Part shown: positions 34,384-43,211 of the stretch, one piece after another
Position numbering within the stretch: position 1 is the first letter of the stretch
How the letters are laid out: every line of letters begins with the position of its first letter
Assembly (NCBI GenBank): GCA_021774785.1
Contig: JAJFIQ010000019.1
Coordinates: 124,001 to 188,000, forward strand
Direction: 5' to 3'
From: Emcibacter sp.
GTDB lineage: Bacteria; Pseudomonadota; Alphaproteobacteria; Sphingomonadales; Emcibacteraceae
Length of the DNA stretch: 64,000 bases
Position numbers and translations under genes: made by a program
Notes under the pieces: model-generated
Seen by the model: the letters and a program-made list of their open reading frames with translations, nothing else
The model's database searches: none
Told to the model about the DNA's origin: nothing

Positions 34384-35449
34384 CGGCAGCCTCCATAAGA
34401 ATTTCTGCGGCTTGTTTAATATGCATCTGATCGTAGTCTTTTGTTACCCATAAATTCAATACGCTTTCACCCCAGAGGTCAGATGAAGAAGGCGTGCCGG
34501 TTAAATAACCTGTGGGCAGCTCCCGCCATAGGGAGCGATAATTTATACCAGCATCCATATTGCATTTCCACAGGCTTTGGGCAAAGTGATGACGTCTATT
34601 CGGCACATTTCGGATGTGCCGCCAAGGCACTGGCTGTTTCAATTTCACTGGTTGCAGAATATTATCCAAAGGGGCCAGAGCCTGATTCCACAAAGCATTT
34701 TTTTCAATTCTTTTAGTTCTTTCTTCTGGGAAGTGATCCAATATTGCTAAAAGATGGTCCGTATTTTTATGATCAAACCGAAAACAGGAAAGGTCTGTTT
34801 CTGTCTGACATATCTGATCCAGCAGTTTGGCTGAGTCTCCTTGCGCGTTTCGCAATGCACGCCTTTTTAGCATGGTATCCTCTTCTAGTGCCAAAGCACG
34901 ATCATCCAGAAATGCATAGCTGTCGACACGTTTTTGTAATGTCTTTGCCAATGAAAGATCATTGGTGAGAAGGGCGCCGCCGGAACCGGCTTCTATGGGT
35001 TTGGCATAGCCGAAGCTTACCAACAGGGCATCGCCAAAGGGGCGGTCATTATTCTGAATACGAATGGCATTGGCATCATTTTCCAGAATGAACCAGCCTT
35101 TTTCACGGGCCAGTTTCACCGTTTCAGGATAATGCCCTTGAAATCCATATAGGTGCGTGGGGATGATAATTCCAGGGTTGTCAGTCCTGTTCATAACCTG
35201 AATGAAAGCCTGATCGGTGGGTAAACCATTCTCCGGGGATACTGGAACCGTTACGGCAGTGCCGCCTCCGGCCCGGATAGCGGTGACAAGTACCGGACAT
35301 ATATTTTCCGGCAACAGAACCGGGACCGAGGGTTTATATACATCATGAACCGTTTCTATCAATGCCACCAGCCCGGACCGTGCACGACCGAGCATCACTG
35401 TATATTCAAAGCCGAACAGGCGGGCTAGCCTCTGTTCAAGAACAGACAT
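34373..35449 (-). CDS. DegT/DnrJ/EryC1-like PLP-dependent aminotransferase
   Basis: The 358-residue protein has the fold of sugar aminotransferases: MLGRARSGLVALIETV at the cofactor end, IPTHLYGF, ENDANAIRI, and the PLP lysine in SFGYAKPIEAGSGGAL near residue 175. It differs enough from PseC to suggest a different sugar substrate. It is the first gene of the minus-strand block that includes a methyltransferase, PseG-like, WbqC and TylF-like genes, so a second nucleotide-sugar branch is likely. Confidence 0.82.
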   Translation of the reverse strand: MSVLEQRLARLFGFEYTVMLGRARSGLVALIETVHDVYKPSVPVLLPENICPVLVTAIRAGGGTAVTVPVSPENGLPTDQAFIQVMNRTDNPGIIIPTHLYGFQGHYPETVKLAREKGWFILENDANAIRIQNNDRPFGDALLVSFGYAKPIEAGSGGALLTNDLSLAKTLQKRVDSYAFLDDRALALEEDTMLKRRALRNAQGDSAKLLDQICQTETDLSCFRFDHKNTDHLLAILDHFPEERTKRIEKNALWNQALAPLDNILQPVKLKQPVPWRHIRNVPNRRHHFAQSLWKCNMDAGINYRSLWRELPTGYLTGTPSSSDLWGESVLNLWVTKDYDQMHIKQAAEILMEAADEL

Positions 35450-35560
35450 ATGGATATATCCTTAATGTTTCCCCCATTGAATCCTCTTTATGGTGCATAG
35501 TCAATACTGGTTGCTATTATTCCAATGAGGGGCAATAATTTTATAGGTATGATCAGTTCG

Positions 35561-36007
35561 TTAAATGGTTTGATTTAAGGTGATTGAAGTGGGAGATTTA
35601 TTAGCAGAACGCGCCCCATTTGCACCGTAACGGCAGGCGTTATTCTGATGTTTGATCACTTCATCGCTGATGGCCTTAATCATGTTTTCGGAAATTTTCT
35701 TCAGAGCTTTGACCAGACTTGTATGACGGGTGAGAACCGACAGAAAATTTCGGGATTCCTGTTTCAGAATGCGGACGGCAGACCCATTACCACTGGCTTT
35801 TAGGCCGCCACGGTTATTTAATTCTGTCATTTCTTTATGATAAGTAGCCATAAGCTGGTTTTTGAGCGGTAAGAGTTTTTCCAGTTCCCCGGGTCGACTG
35901 GATTTAAGCAGGGTTGTTTCCTGAGAAACGATTTTGGTCAGTTCCCTGACGGTATTAATAAGTGGCCCTAGAAAATCCGGTTTTTCAGTATTTTGATTAT
36001 TTGACAT
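35561..36007 (-). CDS. flgN: FlgN-like flagellar chaperone
   Basis: A 148-residue helical protein that lies after flgJ in the flgI-flgJ operon, the usual place for FlgN in alphaproteobacteria. The long helix FLGPLINTVRELTKIVSQETTLLKS and the later KALKKISENMIKAISDEV fit FlgN, which chaperones the hook-filament junction proteins FlgK and FlgL. It overlaps flgJ by 11 bases. The tail is polar and likely disordered. The call relies mostly on context and length. Confidence 0.7.
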   Translation of the reverse strand: MSNNQNTEKPDFLGPLINTVRELTKIVSQETTLLKSSRPGELEKLLPLKNQLMATYHKEMTELNNRGGLKASGNGSAVRILKQESRNFLSVLTRHTSLVKALKKISENMIKAISDEVIKHQNNACRYGANGARSANKSPTSITLNQTI

Positions 36008-36326
36008 TGGAATAACCTGCTTCCTGTGTTTTTAAAATTTCCCGGTATATTGAATCCGAAAGACCAATGCCGCCATTTCGGGCGATTTGGCCGGCGATTT
36101 CCTCACTCAAAATATCCTGAAAAACTTCTTCACTATGGCCGCCACCAAAGGGGCCATCCGATTTCATGCCCATCGACATGCTTTTCAATATTTGTGATAG
36201 GAAGACAGCCTCAAAAGATTCCGCAGTTTCCCGCGCTTTTTTTTCAAAGGGCGTTGTGGGCTGGGGTCGGTTGTTTTGAGTTGTCGCTTGAGTCTGAGGC
36301 GCAATATTCATAAATCTCATGTCCAT
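35997..36326 (-). CDS. flgJ: Rod-binding protein (FlgJ N-terminal type)
   Basis: This 109-residue protein matches the rod-capping domain of FlgJ: ESFEAVFLSQILKSM, GPFGGGHSEEVFQDILSEEIAGQI and GGIGLSDSIYREI. As usual in alphaproteobacteria, it lacks the peptidoglycan hydrolase domain, so wall penetration needs a separate enzyme. The ATG at 36326 shares a base with the flgI stop (TGATG), with GAGG seven bases upstream. The frame also allows a GTG at 36329. Confidence 0.9.
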   Translation of the reverse strand: MDMRFMNIAPQTQATTQNNRPQPTTPFEKKARETAESFEAVFLSQILKSMSMGMKSDGPFGGGHSEEVFQDILSEEIAGQIARNGGIGLSDSIYREILKTQEAGYSNVK

Positions 36327-37465
36327 CACATCACCTCAATTTCCGCATGAAGTGCGCCGGATACTTTCAGGGCCTGTAGAATGGCGATCATGTCGCGGGG
36401 ACCAATGCCTAGCGCGTTCAGGCCATCAACAAGTTCCTGTAGGTTGACGCCCGGTTTCAGGAGAGCGAATTTTTTACCTTCGCCGTCTTCAACATCAACA
36501 CCTGTGCGGGGAACCTCAACAGTTTCGCCACCTCCAAAGGGGTTTGGTTGGGATACTTGTGGTGTTTCTGTGACACGAATGGTCAGATTACCCTGTGCAA
36601 TAGCTACTTCGCTGACCCGAACTTCATGACCAATTACAATAATGCCGGACCGTTCATCAACAACAACCTTGGCTTTCAGATCAGGCTGGACATAAAGCTG
36701 TTCCAGATCAGTAACCAGACTGACCATATTGTTGGCATAGCTATCCGGCTTGATAACCAGAATAGTTGACGGGTTCATTGCCATTGCGGTCTGGTGACCC
36801 ATTTCATCATTAATAGCTTTTGCTACACGGCGTGACGTTGTGAAGTCAGGGCTGTGTAAGGACAGGAGTATTTCTTTTTTTCCTAGCATGGAATATTTGA
36901 TTTCTTTTTCCACGATCCCGCCATTTGGGATACGACCAGCTGTTGGCACACCCTGTGTAACACTTGAGGCGTCACCACCGGCAGAAAAGCCAGAAACCTG
37001 TATGGAGCCTTGTGCTACCGCGTAAACTTCACCGTCAGCACCTTTGAGCGGCGTAACAATAAGCGTGCCACCGCGCAGGTTTTCGGCATCACCGATTGAG
37101 CTAACGTTAATATCTATGCGGTTTCCAGGACGGGCAAAGGGGGGCAGACTGGCGGTTACCATAACGGCGGCGACATTTTCACCTTTCATTGTGGCACCCC
37201 TGGTGTTTATGCCGAGACGCTCCAACATGGCAACAATGCTCTGCTCGGTATAGGGAGCGTTTCTCAGTGAATCACCGGTACCATCCAGTCCAACCACAAG
37301 ACCGTAACCGACAAGTTGGTTTTCCCGTACGCCTTCGATAGATACCAGATCTTTTATGCGGGATGCAGCCTGCGTGGGCAGGACATTGGCCACATTGATA
37401 ACGCCCACCAACATAAGGGTGATTAACTTTTGTAACAGCAACTGTTTTCTGGACTTCTGTCGCAT
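36326..37465 (-). CDS. flgI: Flagellar P-ring protein FlgI
   Basis: FlgI forms the P-ring around the rod in the peptidoglycan layer. The 379-residue precursor has a signal peptide (about residues 10-34, ending TQAA) and the conserved RIKDLVSIEGVRENQLVGYG, VGLDGTGDS, and MLGKKEILLSLHSPDFTT. It is the first gene of flgI-flgJ-flgN, with a sigma-54 type promoter 47 bases upstream. Its length is normal for the family. Confidence 0.96.
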   Translation of the reverse strand: MRQKSRKQLLLQKLITLMLVGVINVANVLPTQAASRIKDLVSIEGVRENQLVGYGLVVGLDGTGDSLRNAPYTEQSIVAMLERLGINTRGATMKGENVAAVMVTASLPPFARPGNRIDINVSSIGDAENLRGGTLIVTPLKGADGEVYAVAQGSIQVSGFSAGGDASSVTQGVPTAGRIPNGGIVEKEIKYSMLGKKEILLSLHSPDFTTSRRVAKAINDEMGHQTAMAMNPSTILVIKPDSYANNMVSLVTDLEQLYVQPDLKAKVVVDERSGIIVIGHEVRVSEVAIAQGNLTIRVTETPQVSQPNPFGGGETVEVPRTGVDVEDGEGKKFALLKPGVNLQELVDGLNALGIGPRDMIAILQALKVSGALHAEIEVM

Positions 37466-37511
37466 AATAATTCCGTTTCAGAAAATTGTTATTATTTCTC
37501 AGGCTTTACTA

Positions 37512-37527
37512 TGCGAAATTCATGCCA
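37512..37527 (-). promoter_or_regulatory. Sigma-54 promoter of flgI operon
   Basis: On the minus strand TGGCAT-GAATT-TCGCA keeps the GG and GC dinucleotides at the spacing needed for sigma-54. It ends 47 bases before the flgI start codon. Confidence 0.65.
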
Positions 37528-37749
37528 ACTAATTTGCGGCGGAAAATAAATGTAAGTGTATGATTTATAGTGATATTTTAATTATATAATGTGGGGTTGG
37601 ATGGAAAACTTTCAAAGCAGAAGAATTTTTTTCCCTTCACGGGCAAAGCTTGCCGGGTAAAAAACGTATGAAGCGGTGGTATGATCTGTTATATCAGGGT
37701 GTTGATATTTAGTATGATGAAATAGTAGATTTAATGGAATGAGGGCTTC

Positions 37750-38175
37750 ATGGAGATAAAAGGACCAGGACGGGTCACAACGTCCGGGGTTTCACGGAAG
37801 AAGAAGACGGGTGGCTCCGGCAAAGCGGGGTTTAGCAAAGCTCTGTCCACAGATGAAGCTTCATCAGCGTCACCCCCCAGTGGAACATCCCCTTTGACAT
37901 CAGTTAGTTCTCTATTGTCACTGCAGGAAATGCCAACAAGTAGTGATGGCAGATCAAAAGGGTTGGCTTTGGCTGAAGATTTGATTGGTCATCTTGAAAT
38001 TATCCGCCATGGATTACTTGCCGGTCAAATTCCCCAAAGCAGATTAAGAGATGTTGTCGCCGTCGTCACGCGAGAGAGAGACATGTCAAAAGACCCGGCC
38101 CTGGATGAAATTTTGAATGATATAGAATTACGAGTCAAGGTTGAGTTAGCCAAACTTGAGATGTTTGGTGAATAG
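37750..38175 (+). CDS. fliX: Flagellar assembly regulator FliX
   Basis: The 141-residue protein matches FliX: the N-terminal MEIKGPGRV, a Ser/Pro-rich linker, and the C-terminal helical ALAEDLIGHLEIIRHGLLAG with LRDVVAVV. FliX links early basal body assembly to the sigma-54 activator FlbD in Caulobacter. It is divergent from flgI. A short hairpin (AATAGG/CCTATT plus T) overlaps its stop and may end the transcript. Confidence 0.9.
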   Translation: MEIKGPGRVTTSGVSRKKKTGGSGKAGFSKALSTDEASSASPPSGTSPLTSVSSLLSLQEMPTSSDGRSKGLALAEDLIGHLEIIRHGLLAGQIPQSRLRDVVAVVTRERDMSKDPALDEILNDIELRVKVELAKLEMFGE

Positions 38176-38193
38176 GCCATAAAACCTATTTTT
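38171..38193 (+). terminator. Weak terminator candidate at fliX end
   Basis: AATAGG pairs with CCTATT across eight bases, followed by TTT. The stem overlaps the fliX stop codon and is weak. Confidence 0.35.
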
Positions 38194-38336
38194 AATCCTT
38201 TATAATTAGTGCGTATTGGCACAAATCTTCATTGATCAATATTAACGCTTGAATTGTAGGATTGAGTTGAGTAGTTTGGCATCCGAAAACTAACCAGAGT
38301 TTTCCTGAGTTCGGGATGATATAATAGAGGCCATCG

Positions 38337-38753
38337 ATGAAGACCAAGTTGCCAGAAGGTTATAAACCTTCACCAGATGAAAAATTTATGAATGATAAAC
38401 AAACGCTTTATTTTCAAAAAAAGCTTTTGGACTGGAAAGAAGAAATTCTTCGTGAATCCAAGGAAACTTTGGCTCATCTTCAGGAAGATAGCCAGAAAGA
38501 ACCTGATATTGCCGACCGGGCATCGTCAGAAACCGACTGGTCTATTGAGCTAAGAACCCGTGACCGTCAACGTAAACTCATTACAAAAATTGACGCTGCC
38601 ATTGAACGCCTCAATAAAGGCGAATATGGATTTTGTGAAGTTACGGGCGAGCCGATTAATCTGGAAAGGCTGGAAGCACGTCCCATCGCTATGATGTCTT
38701 TGGAAGCTCAGGAAGAACACGAAAAATACGAAAAAGTTCATCGCGATAATTAG
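38337..38753 (+). CDS. dksA: RNA polymerase-binding transcription factor DksA
   Basis: DksA binds the RNA polymerase secondary channel and, with ppGpp, adjusts transcription. The 138-residue protein has the coiled coil with the tip region DIADRASSETD, and the C-terminal GEYGFCEVTGEPI with RLEARPIA. Only one of the four zinc-finger cysteines remains (CEVT in place of CxxC; SLEAQ for the second pair), as in other alphaproteobacterial DksA. A strong terminator follows. Confidence 0.94.
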   Translation: MKTKLPEGYKPSPDEKFMNDKQTLYFQKKLLDWKEEILRESKETLAHLQEDSQKEPDIADRASSETDWSIELRTRDRQRKLITKIDAAIERLNKGEYGFCEVTGEPINLERLEARPIAMMSLEAQEEHEKYEKVHRDN

Positions 38754-38778
38754 GACGCTATGAAATTTCAATATTAAG

Positions 38779-38813
38779 TAAGACCGTATTTTTTTGGTAC
38801 GGTCTTTTTTTTA
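38779..38813 (+). terminator. Terminator of dksA
   Basis: AAGACCGTA pairs with TACGGTCTT around a T-rich loop, followed by a run of T, 26 bases after the dksA stop. Confidence 0.85.
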
Positions 38814-38824
38814 TCCCAACTCAA

Positions 38825-39595
38825 TTATCGTACGGCGGTCGCAAGCGTGTCATGGTGATGGCTTAGAAACTGTCGTAAGTATGCCCCAATATCAGTGCCC
38901 TCAGGAAAACCTGCCCCGATAATGGCTGCCTCTGTTTCCTGACGTGTGGTGGGATTAGGGGCAGCAAAAGCCTGCATTGATTTATGGAACCCAATGGTAA
39001 AATTATCAAAATCATTGCCCGTATCGCCAACAAAAATCATATTCGCTTTTCGCTTTGTACGGACCAGATAATCATTTTCCATGGCTCTTTCGTGTATAAG
39101 GGGGGCATGCTGTCCGGCTAATGCGGAAAACATCTCCACATGATAGAAATCATTATCAGCAAATGCCTGTGCGACCAAAGAAATATCGGGGCCGTAAGCA
39201 AACAGGTCGGACTTGAACACAACATGAGTATTTATGGCCTGCCGCCAAGTGATAATTTCATTATGGTGTTTTTTATTTAGGATGTTTCGGTCTGCTGAAT
39301 AATGGAGCTGATAACTTTCCATGGGTTGCAGTAGCAGTAAATCCCAATGGTCCCCTTGGGAATGGCGCATGATAAAGGGGGGCTGTTGACCTAATTTTTT
39401 ATAATAACCGTCAGTTTTCATTTGTTTCAATGTTTTGATTAAATCCAACAATTGGCCCGGTGCTGCCCGCATCAGTGTGGTTTTATATAAATAAGTTGGA
39501 TTTTCTATATCCTGAGCTTTCACAGACGTTGTTACAGCTAGACCAATAGATAAAATTGTAACAGCTTTAAAAAATCGAAAAATAGATTTAATCAT
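38825..39595 (-). CDS. Secreted protein of unknown function
   Basis: A 256-residue protein with a signal peptide (residues about 8-27, ending VKA). I do not recognise a family with certainty. Segments YLYKTTLMRAAPGQLLDLIKT and HWDLLLLQPM look like a dimeric alpha/beta-barrel (NIPSNAP or antibiotic monooxygenase-like) unit, and a second similar unit (NDFYHVEMFSALAGQ) follows, so two barrel halves are possible. It sits between dksA and flgH but has its own context and is probably not flagellar. Confidence 0.6.
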   Translation of the reverse strand: MIKSIFRFFKAVTILSIGLAVTTSVKAQDIENPTYLYKTTLMRAAPGQLLDLIKTLKQMKTDGYYKKLGQQPPFIMRHSQGDHWDLLLLQPMESYQLHYSADRNILNKKHHNEIITWRQAINTHVVFKSDLFAYGPDISLVAQAFADNDFYHVEMFSALAGQHAPLIHERAMENDYLVRTKRKANMIFVGDTGNDFDNFTIGFHKSMQAFAAPNPTTRQETEAAIIGAGFPEGTDIGAYLRQFLSHHHDTLATAVR

Positions 39596-39691
39596 AATAA
39601 ATATCTCTTATTTTATTATAGGTGCTTTATTCTCGCATAATATTACAAAATCATACATATAACCAGTATTCTGCAAACCAATAGCCCAAAT

Positions 39692-39727
39692 AAAAAGGAC
39701 CACACTCTTCTGGTGCGGTCCTTTTCT
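39692..39727. terminator. Bidirectional terminator between flgH and the secreted protein gene
   Basis: AAAAGGACC-CAC pairs with GTG-GGTCCTTTT around a short loop. It has A on the left and T on the right, so it can act both ways; it most naturally ends the flgF-flgG-flgA-flgH operon. Confidence 0.75.
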
Positions 39728-39795
39728 TTGTGCGGGAAAGGGTAGGCGGGAGATTAAGCCCGCCTACCGAACACAAGTATCAAAAGTTACAACCT

Positions 39796-40587
39796 TTAGA
39801 ATGGAAACAGGATGTCGAACAGTTGTGATCCATAACGGGCCTGCTGAACATCAGTTAATTGCCCACGGCCACCATAAGAAATTCTGGCTTCCGCGATTTG
39901 GGTATGCTCGATGGTATTGGTGGAACTTATATCTTCAGGCCGGATGACGCCCATTACGGTCAGTTCCCTGACCTCGAAATTAACCCGGACTTCCTGCCGT
40001 CCCTGTACCACCATATTGCCATTGGGCAACACTTGGGTTACCACCGCAGCCAGAGTTAGATTAATAGATTCGCTACGGTCCACTGTCCCACTTCCTGCAT
40101 TGGATGTGGTGCTCCCCAAGTCTATTAGGGATGACGGACTTACGGCACTGGGTAAAATATTGTTCAGTTGACTTTCCAAGCCGAGGAAGTTTGGCGCACT
40201 TGCTGTATCGGAAGTGGTTCTGGTGCGGCTGGTCTGGTTATCTATGCTTGCTTTGTCATCAACTGTTATATTGATAGTTAGAATATCGCCAATTTTACTG
40301 GCCCTTTGATCGCGAAAGAAATTCTTTGAGCCAACCCGCCAAAGTGAATTGCCGCTATTACTAATTTGCGCAGTTTGTTGCGGTTGAATTTGAATGGTTC
40401 TCTCTGAGGCCTGCCTTTGTTGGGGTACGACGCTCGCCGCTTCAATCGGGGCGAGGTCCGGGGCTTTACCAATATCACCAATCCGACCTATGGCACCGCA
40501 TCCCGGTAACGTCAGGACCAAAGCGATGATCAAACATAGATACTTTGTGGATTTTGGAAATTTGAATTTGTTCACTCTATAAGTCAT
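39796..40587 (-). CDS. flgH: Flagellar L-ring lipoprotein FlgH
   Basis: FlgH forms the outer membrane L-ring. The 263-residue precursor has a lipobox LPGC with the lipidated cysteine at residue 30, and conserved LWRVGSKNFFRDQRASKIGDILTI, SINLTLAAVVTQVLPNGNMVVQG and GVIRPEDISSTNTI. It is the last gene of a minus-strand operon with flgF, flgG and flgA. AAGGA lies before the ATG. Confidence 0.95.
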   Translation of the reverse strand: MTYRVNKFKFPKSTKYLCLIIALVLTLPGCGAIGRIGDIGKAPDLAPIEAASVVPQQRQASERTIQIQPQQTAQISNSGNSLWRVGSKNFFRDQRASKIGDILTINITVDDKASIDNQTSRTRTTSDTASAPNFLGLESQLNNILPSAVSPSSLIDLGSTTSNAGSGTVDRSESINLTLAAVVTQVLPNGNMVVQGRQEVRVNFEVRELTVMGVIRPEDISSTNTIEHTQIAEARISYGGRGQLTDVQQARYGSQLFDILFPF

Positions 40588-40610
40588 TCTACTATTCCTT
40601 GAAAATTAAT

Positions 40611-41585
40611 CTATTGAAGCACATCCAATTGTGCCAGACCAAATTGTGCGGTTATGACCTGCACTTGAGACGGACCCGTTATCACGGCCTCAATGGTTTT
40701 ATGGGATTTATTGTTCATCACTCGAATGACATCACCACGGCCCCCGCTTTCAATGGCTTTGCCAATGGCGGTAAGACTGATTTTGCCCGACTTGAAAAGG
40801 ATGCTGACGACCTTACCGCGAATGACGATTTCAGGCCGGGTGAGGTCACTAAACCTGAGAGGTGTAGTGGGGTTCAACCCGCGCTTTGGTGTCATGCCGA
40901 TCAATTGGTCCTTTTTTCGGATGATGTTGCGTCCAATGCTAAGGGTAGGCATTGGCACCCAAGCAATATCCCGTTCAGTAATTTGTCGGCCAGGGGTGAT
41001 AATTTTATTTAAGGCCGGTATATAGCTTATGGCATGGGTTCGTCCGCGAACAAGGGTTGCGGCAAATTTACCATCACCAACAGGCACCGAAATATTTGCA
41101 GAAAATTTACCAGACTGCTGATCGAAGTCGAATTTCTTCACGGTAATATCTTCGATGTCATTATCTTCTGGCAGGTTAAGGACAGCATTTTTATTGTCAA
41201 ACCTGATGCCATTCTTTCTGTCTGATAAATTCAAGGCTTCCAGTTCCTGCATGATCATGTTCTTAAGAGCCTCATGCTTTATCACTTTGCCTTTTCTGGA
41301 TACTATAATCTGTTGCACGCCACGGCTATTCTGCCAATATACTTTATGCTGCCGGGTGAGGCTGGCAAGATATCGCGTCGAAACAGATGTTTTCCCACCA
41401 GGGGCCGGGGCATTCATGACCCAGATATCATGGCCTGTATCAAGATTATCCAGTAAATCACCCAATGTTACGGTTGATTTATTCACCAGAGCGGTTGACC
41501 TGACTTCCGCCAATGCAAAAGCCACTTGTGCCGTAACCACCCAAGATATGACCAGAATTATACCAGTGTAAAAAATGCGTTTCAT
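40611..41585 (-). CDS. flgA: Flagellar basal body P-ring formation protein FlgA
   Basis: FlgA is a periplasmic chaperone for P-ring assembly. The 324-residue precursor has a signal peptide (residues about 5-25), and the C-terminal SAF-type region VPMPTLSIGRNIIRKKDQL, GMTPKRGLNPTTPLRFSDL and GDVIRVMNNKSHKTIEAVI. It is longer than the enterobacterial protein, as in other alphaproteobacteria. It lies between flgG and flgH. AAGGATAAG precedes the start. Confidence 0.92.
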   Translation of the reverse strand: MKRIFYTGIILVISWVVTAQVAFALAEVRSTALVNKSTVTLGDLLDNLDTGHDIWVMNAPAPGGKTSVSTRYLASLTRQHKVYWQNSRGVQQIIVSRKGKVIKHEALKNMIMQELEALNLSDRKNGIRFDNKNAVLNLPEDNDIEDITVKKFDFDQQSGKFSANISVPVGDGKFAATLVRGRTHAISYIPALNKIITPGRQITERDIAWVPMPTLSIGRNIIRKKDQLIGMTPKRGLNPTTPLRFSDLTRPEIVIRGKVVSILFKSGKISLTAIGKAIESGGRGDVIRVMNNKSHKTIEAVITGPSQVQVITAQFGLAQLDVLQ

Positions 41586-41595
41586 GGTCTTATCC

Positions 41596-42381
41596 TTATC
41601 TCAGATTCGATGTCACGCTCATCATTTCATCGGCAGTACTAATAACTTTGCTGTTCATTTCATAAGCCCTCTGCGCGGTGATTAGTGCGGTGACCTCAGT
41701 CACAGAATTCACATTGGAATTTTCCAGAAAACCCTGTAGTAAAACACCAAAGCCCGGGGTGTTGGCCACGCCGATGTTGGCTGTGCCGGATGCAGGTGTT
41801 TCAAGGAATTGATTGTTACCAATGCCTTCTAGGCCTGATGGGTTGGGGAAGGTGACCAATTCCAGACGGCCAATATTGCTAAGGTCAATCTGACCATCCA
41901 GTTTGACAAGAACTTCACCATCCGGATTAACCGTAATGTCGGTGGCTCCTTGTGGTACCGTCAGGTCTGGACCTACGATATAGCCTTCCAATGTTACAAT
42001 CTGGCCTGTTGGCCCTAATTGAAATGATCCGGCGCGGGTATAGGCATCATCACCATTTGGCAGCGTAATGCGGAAATAACCGTTGCCATTGATGGCCACA
42101 TCCAGAGAATTATCAGTACCAACAACGCTGCCTTGCTCCGTGATCCGGTAAACTCCGCCGGTTTTAACACCGACGCCAACTTGAATTCCGGCTGGCGTGA
42201 TGGTGCCTGTGTCCGATGAATCGGCGCCGACCCGTTCAATATTTTGATAAAGAAGGTCCTGAAATTCGGCCCTTTGCCGTTTGAACCCTGTTGTATTCAT
42301 ATTGGCAATATTGTTGGAAATAATTTCCACATTAAGCTGCTGGGCTAACATGCCGGTCGCGGCAATACTAAGTGCTTTCAT
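41596..42381 (-). CDS. flgG: Flagellar distal rod protein FlgG
   Basis: FlgG builds the distal rod. The 261-residue protein has the N-terminal rod motif GMLAQQLNVEIISNNIANMN, the NTTGFKRQRAEFQDLLY segment, and the C-terminal LENSNVNSVTEVTALITAQ and YEMNSKVISTADEM. The length is standard. It is exported by the flagellar type III system and is encoded 31 bases after flgF. Confidence 0.96.
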   Translation of the reverse strand: MKALSIAATGMLAQQLNVEIISNNIANMNTTGFKRQRAEFQDLLYQNIERVGADSSDTGTITPAGIQVGVGVKTGGVYRITEQGSVVGTDNSLDVAINGNGYFRITLPNGDDAYTRAGSFQLGPTGQIVTLEGYIVGPDLTVPQGATDITVNPDGEVLVKLDGQIDLSNIGRLELVTFPNPSGLEGIGNNQFLETPASGTANIGVANTPGFGVLLQGFLENSNVNSVTEVTALITAQRAYEMNSKVISTADEMMSVTSNLR

Positions 42382-42411
42382 AACTAATATCCTGTATTTT
42401 CTGTGCGTTTA

Positions 42412-43152
42412 TTATCCAACCTTGGCGAGTTCATTTATCGCCTTGCTCTGTGAGTCCTGGAGTTTTTCCATGAGCTTAGAGGTTTGGATATAGGATTTGC
42501 TAACTTGAATCATGCGTGTGATTTCGATGATTGGCTGAACATTTGATGTTTCGATGGCCCCTTGAATTATATTATAATCCGTTGCTGGTCTGGTCGGGCT
42601 GTCCGAGCTAAACATATTATCGCCGATCTTCTTCAATTTGGAATTATCAGCAAAGGCGACTACATTCAATTTTGCAATCTGCCCCACTGATGGCGAGGAA
42701 ATTGTGCCATCCGATGCAATGGCGATATCCGTTACATTTGGCGGGAATTTTATTACATTACCGGTCTTATCCAGGATTTCCTGCCCAGAAGATGTGATCA
42801 ATGTGTAGTCATCGGATAAAGCCAGATGTCCATTGCGGGTATAGGCTATATCGCCATCGTCTTTCCTGACTTGAAACATGCCATCCCCGCTGAGCGCAAT
42901 ATCAAAAATATTGTCAGTGGTTTCAAACAGACCATCGGTCATATTTCGAGTAATGCCGAAATCCTGAACGTAAGAGATTTGCCGGAGTGATTTTGGCAGA
43001 TCCCCTTCTGCCTCTTTTAGATATTGACCAAACATGACATTTTCCCGTTTGAAGGCGGTAGTGCTCATATTGGCGATATTATTGGCAATAATATCCATTT
43101 GCCGCCGTTTGGCGACCTGATGCGAAAGCGCAATTGATAATGTTGTGTCCAT
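42412..43152 (-). CDS. flgF: Flagellar proximal rod protein FlgF
   Basis: A 246-residue rod protein with LSHQVAKRRQMDIIANNIAN and STTAFKRENVMFGQYL at the N-terminus, and QPIIEITRMIQVSKSYIQT at the C-terminus, matching FlgF. The start at 43152 has AAAGGA six bases upstream; the frame is open to 43200 without a good site. A sigma-54 type promoter lies 44 bases upstream, and the gene leads flgF-flgG-flgA-flgH. Confidence 0.92.
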   Translation of the reverse strand: MDTTLSIALSHQVAKRRQMDIIANNIANMSTTAFKRENVMFGQYLKEAEGDLPKSLRQISYVQDFGITRNMTDGLFETTDNIFDIALSGDGMFQVRKDDGDIAYTRNGHLALSDDYTLITSSGQEILDKTGNVIKFPPNVTDIAIASDGTISSPSVGQIAKLNVVAFADNSKLKKIGDNMFSSDSPTRPATDYNIIQGAIETSNVQPIIEITRMIQVSKSYIQTSKLMEKLQDSQSKAINELAKVG

Positions 43153-43195
43153 CTTAGGTCCTTTCTGGCCGTTCGATTTTTCCCGAACTTTACAA

Positions 43196-43211
43196 TGCAT
43201 ATGTCATGCCA
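43196..43211 (-). promoter_or_regulatory. Sigma-54 promoter of flgF operon
   Basis: On the minus strand TGGCAT-GACAT-ATGCA has the GG and GC dinucleotides at the sigma-54 spacing and lies 44 bases before the flgF start codon. Confidence 0.65.

Noticed and set aside
38217-38232. TGGCAC-AAATC-TTCAT as a sigma-54 promoter of dksA
   Set aside because: The -24 half is right, but the -12 GC is absent. dksA is also not usually a sigma-54 gene.
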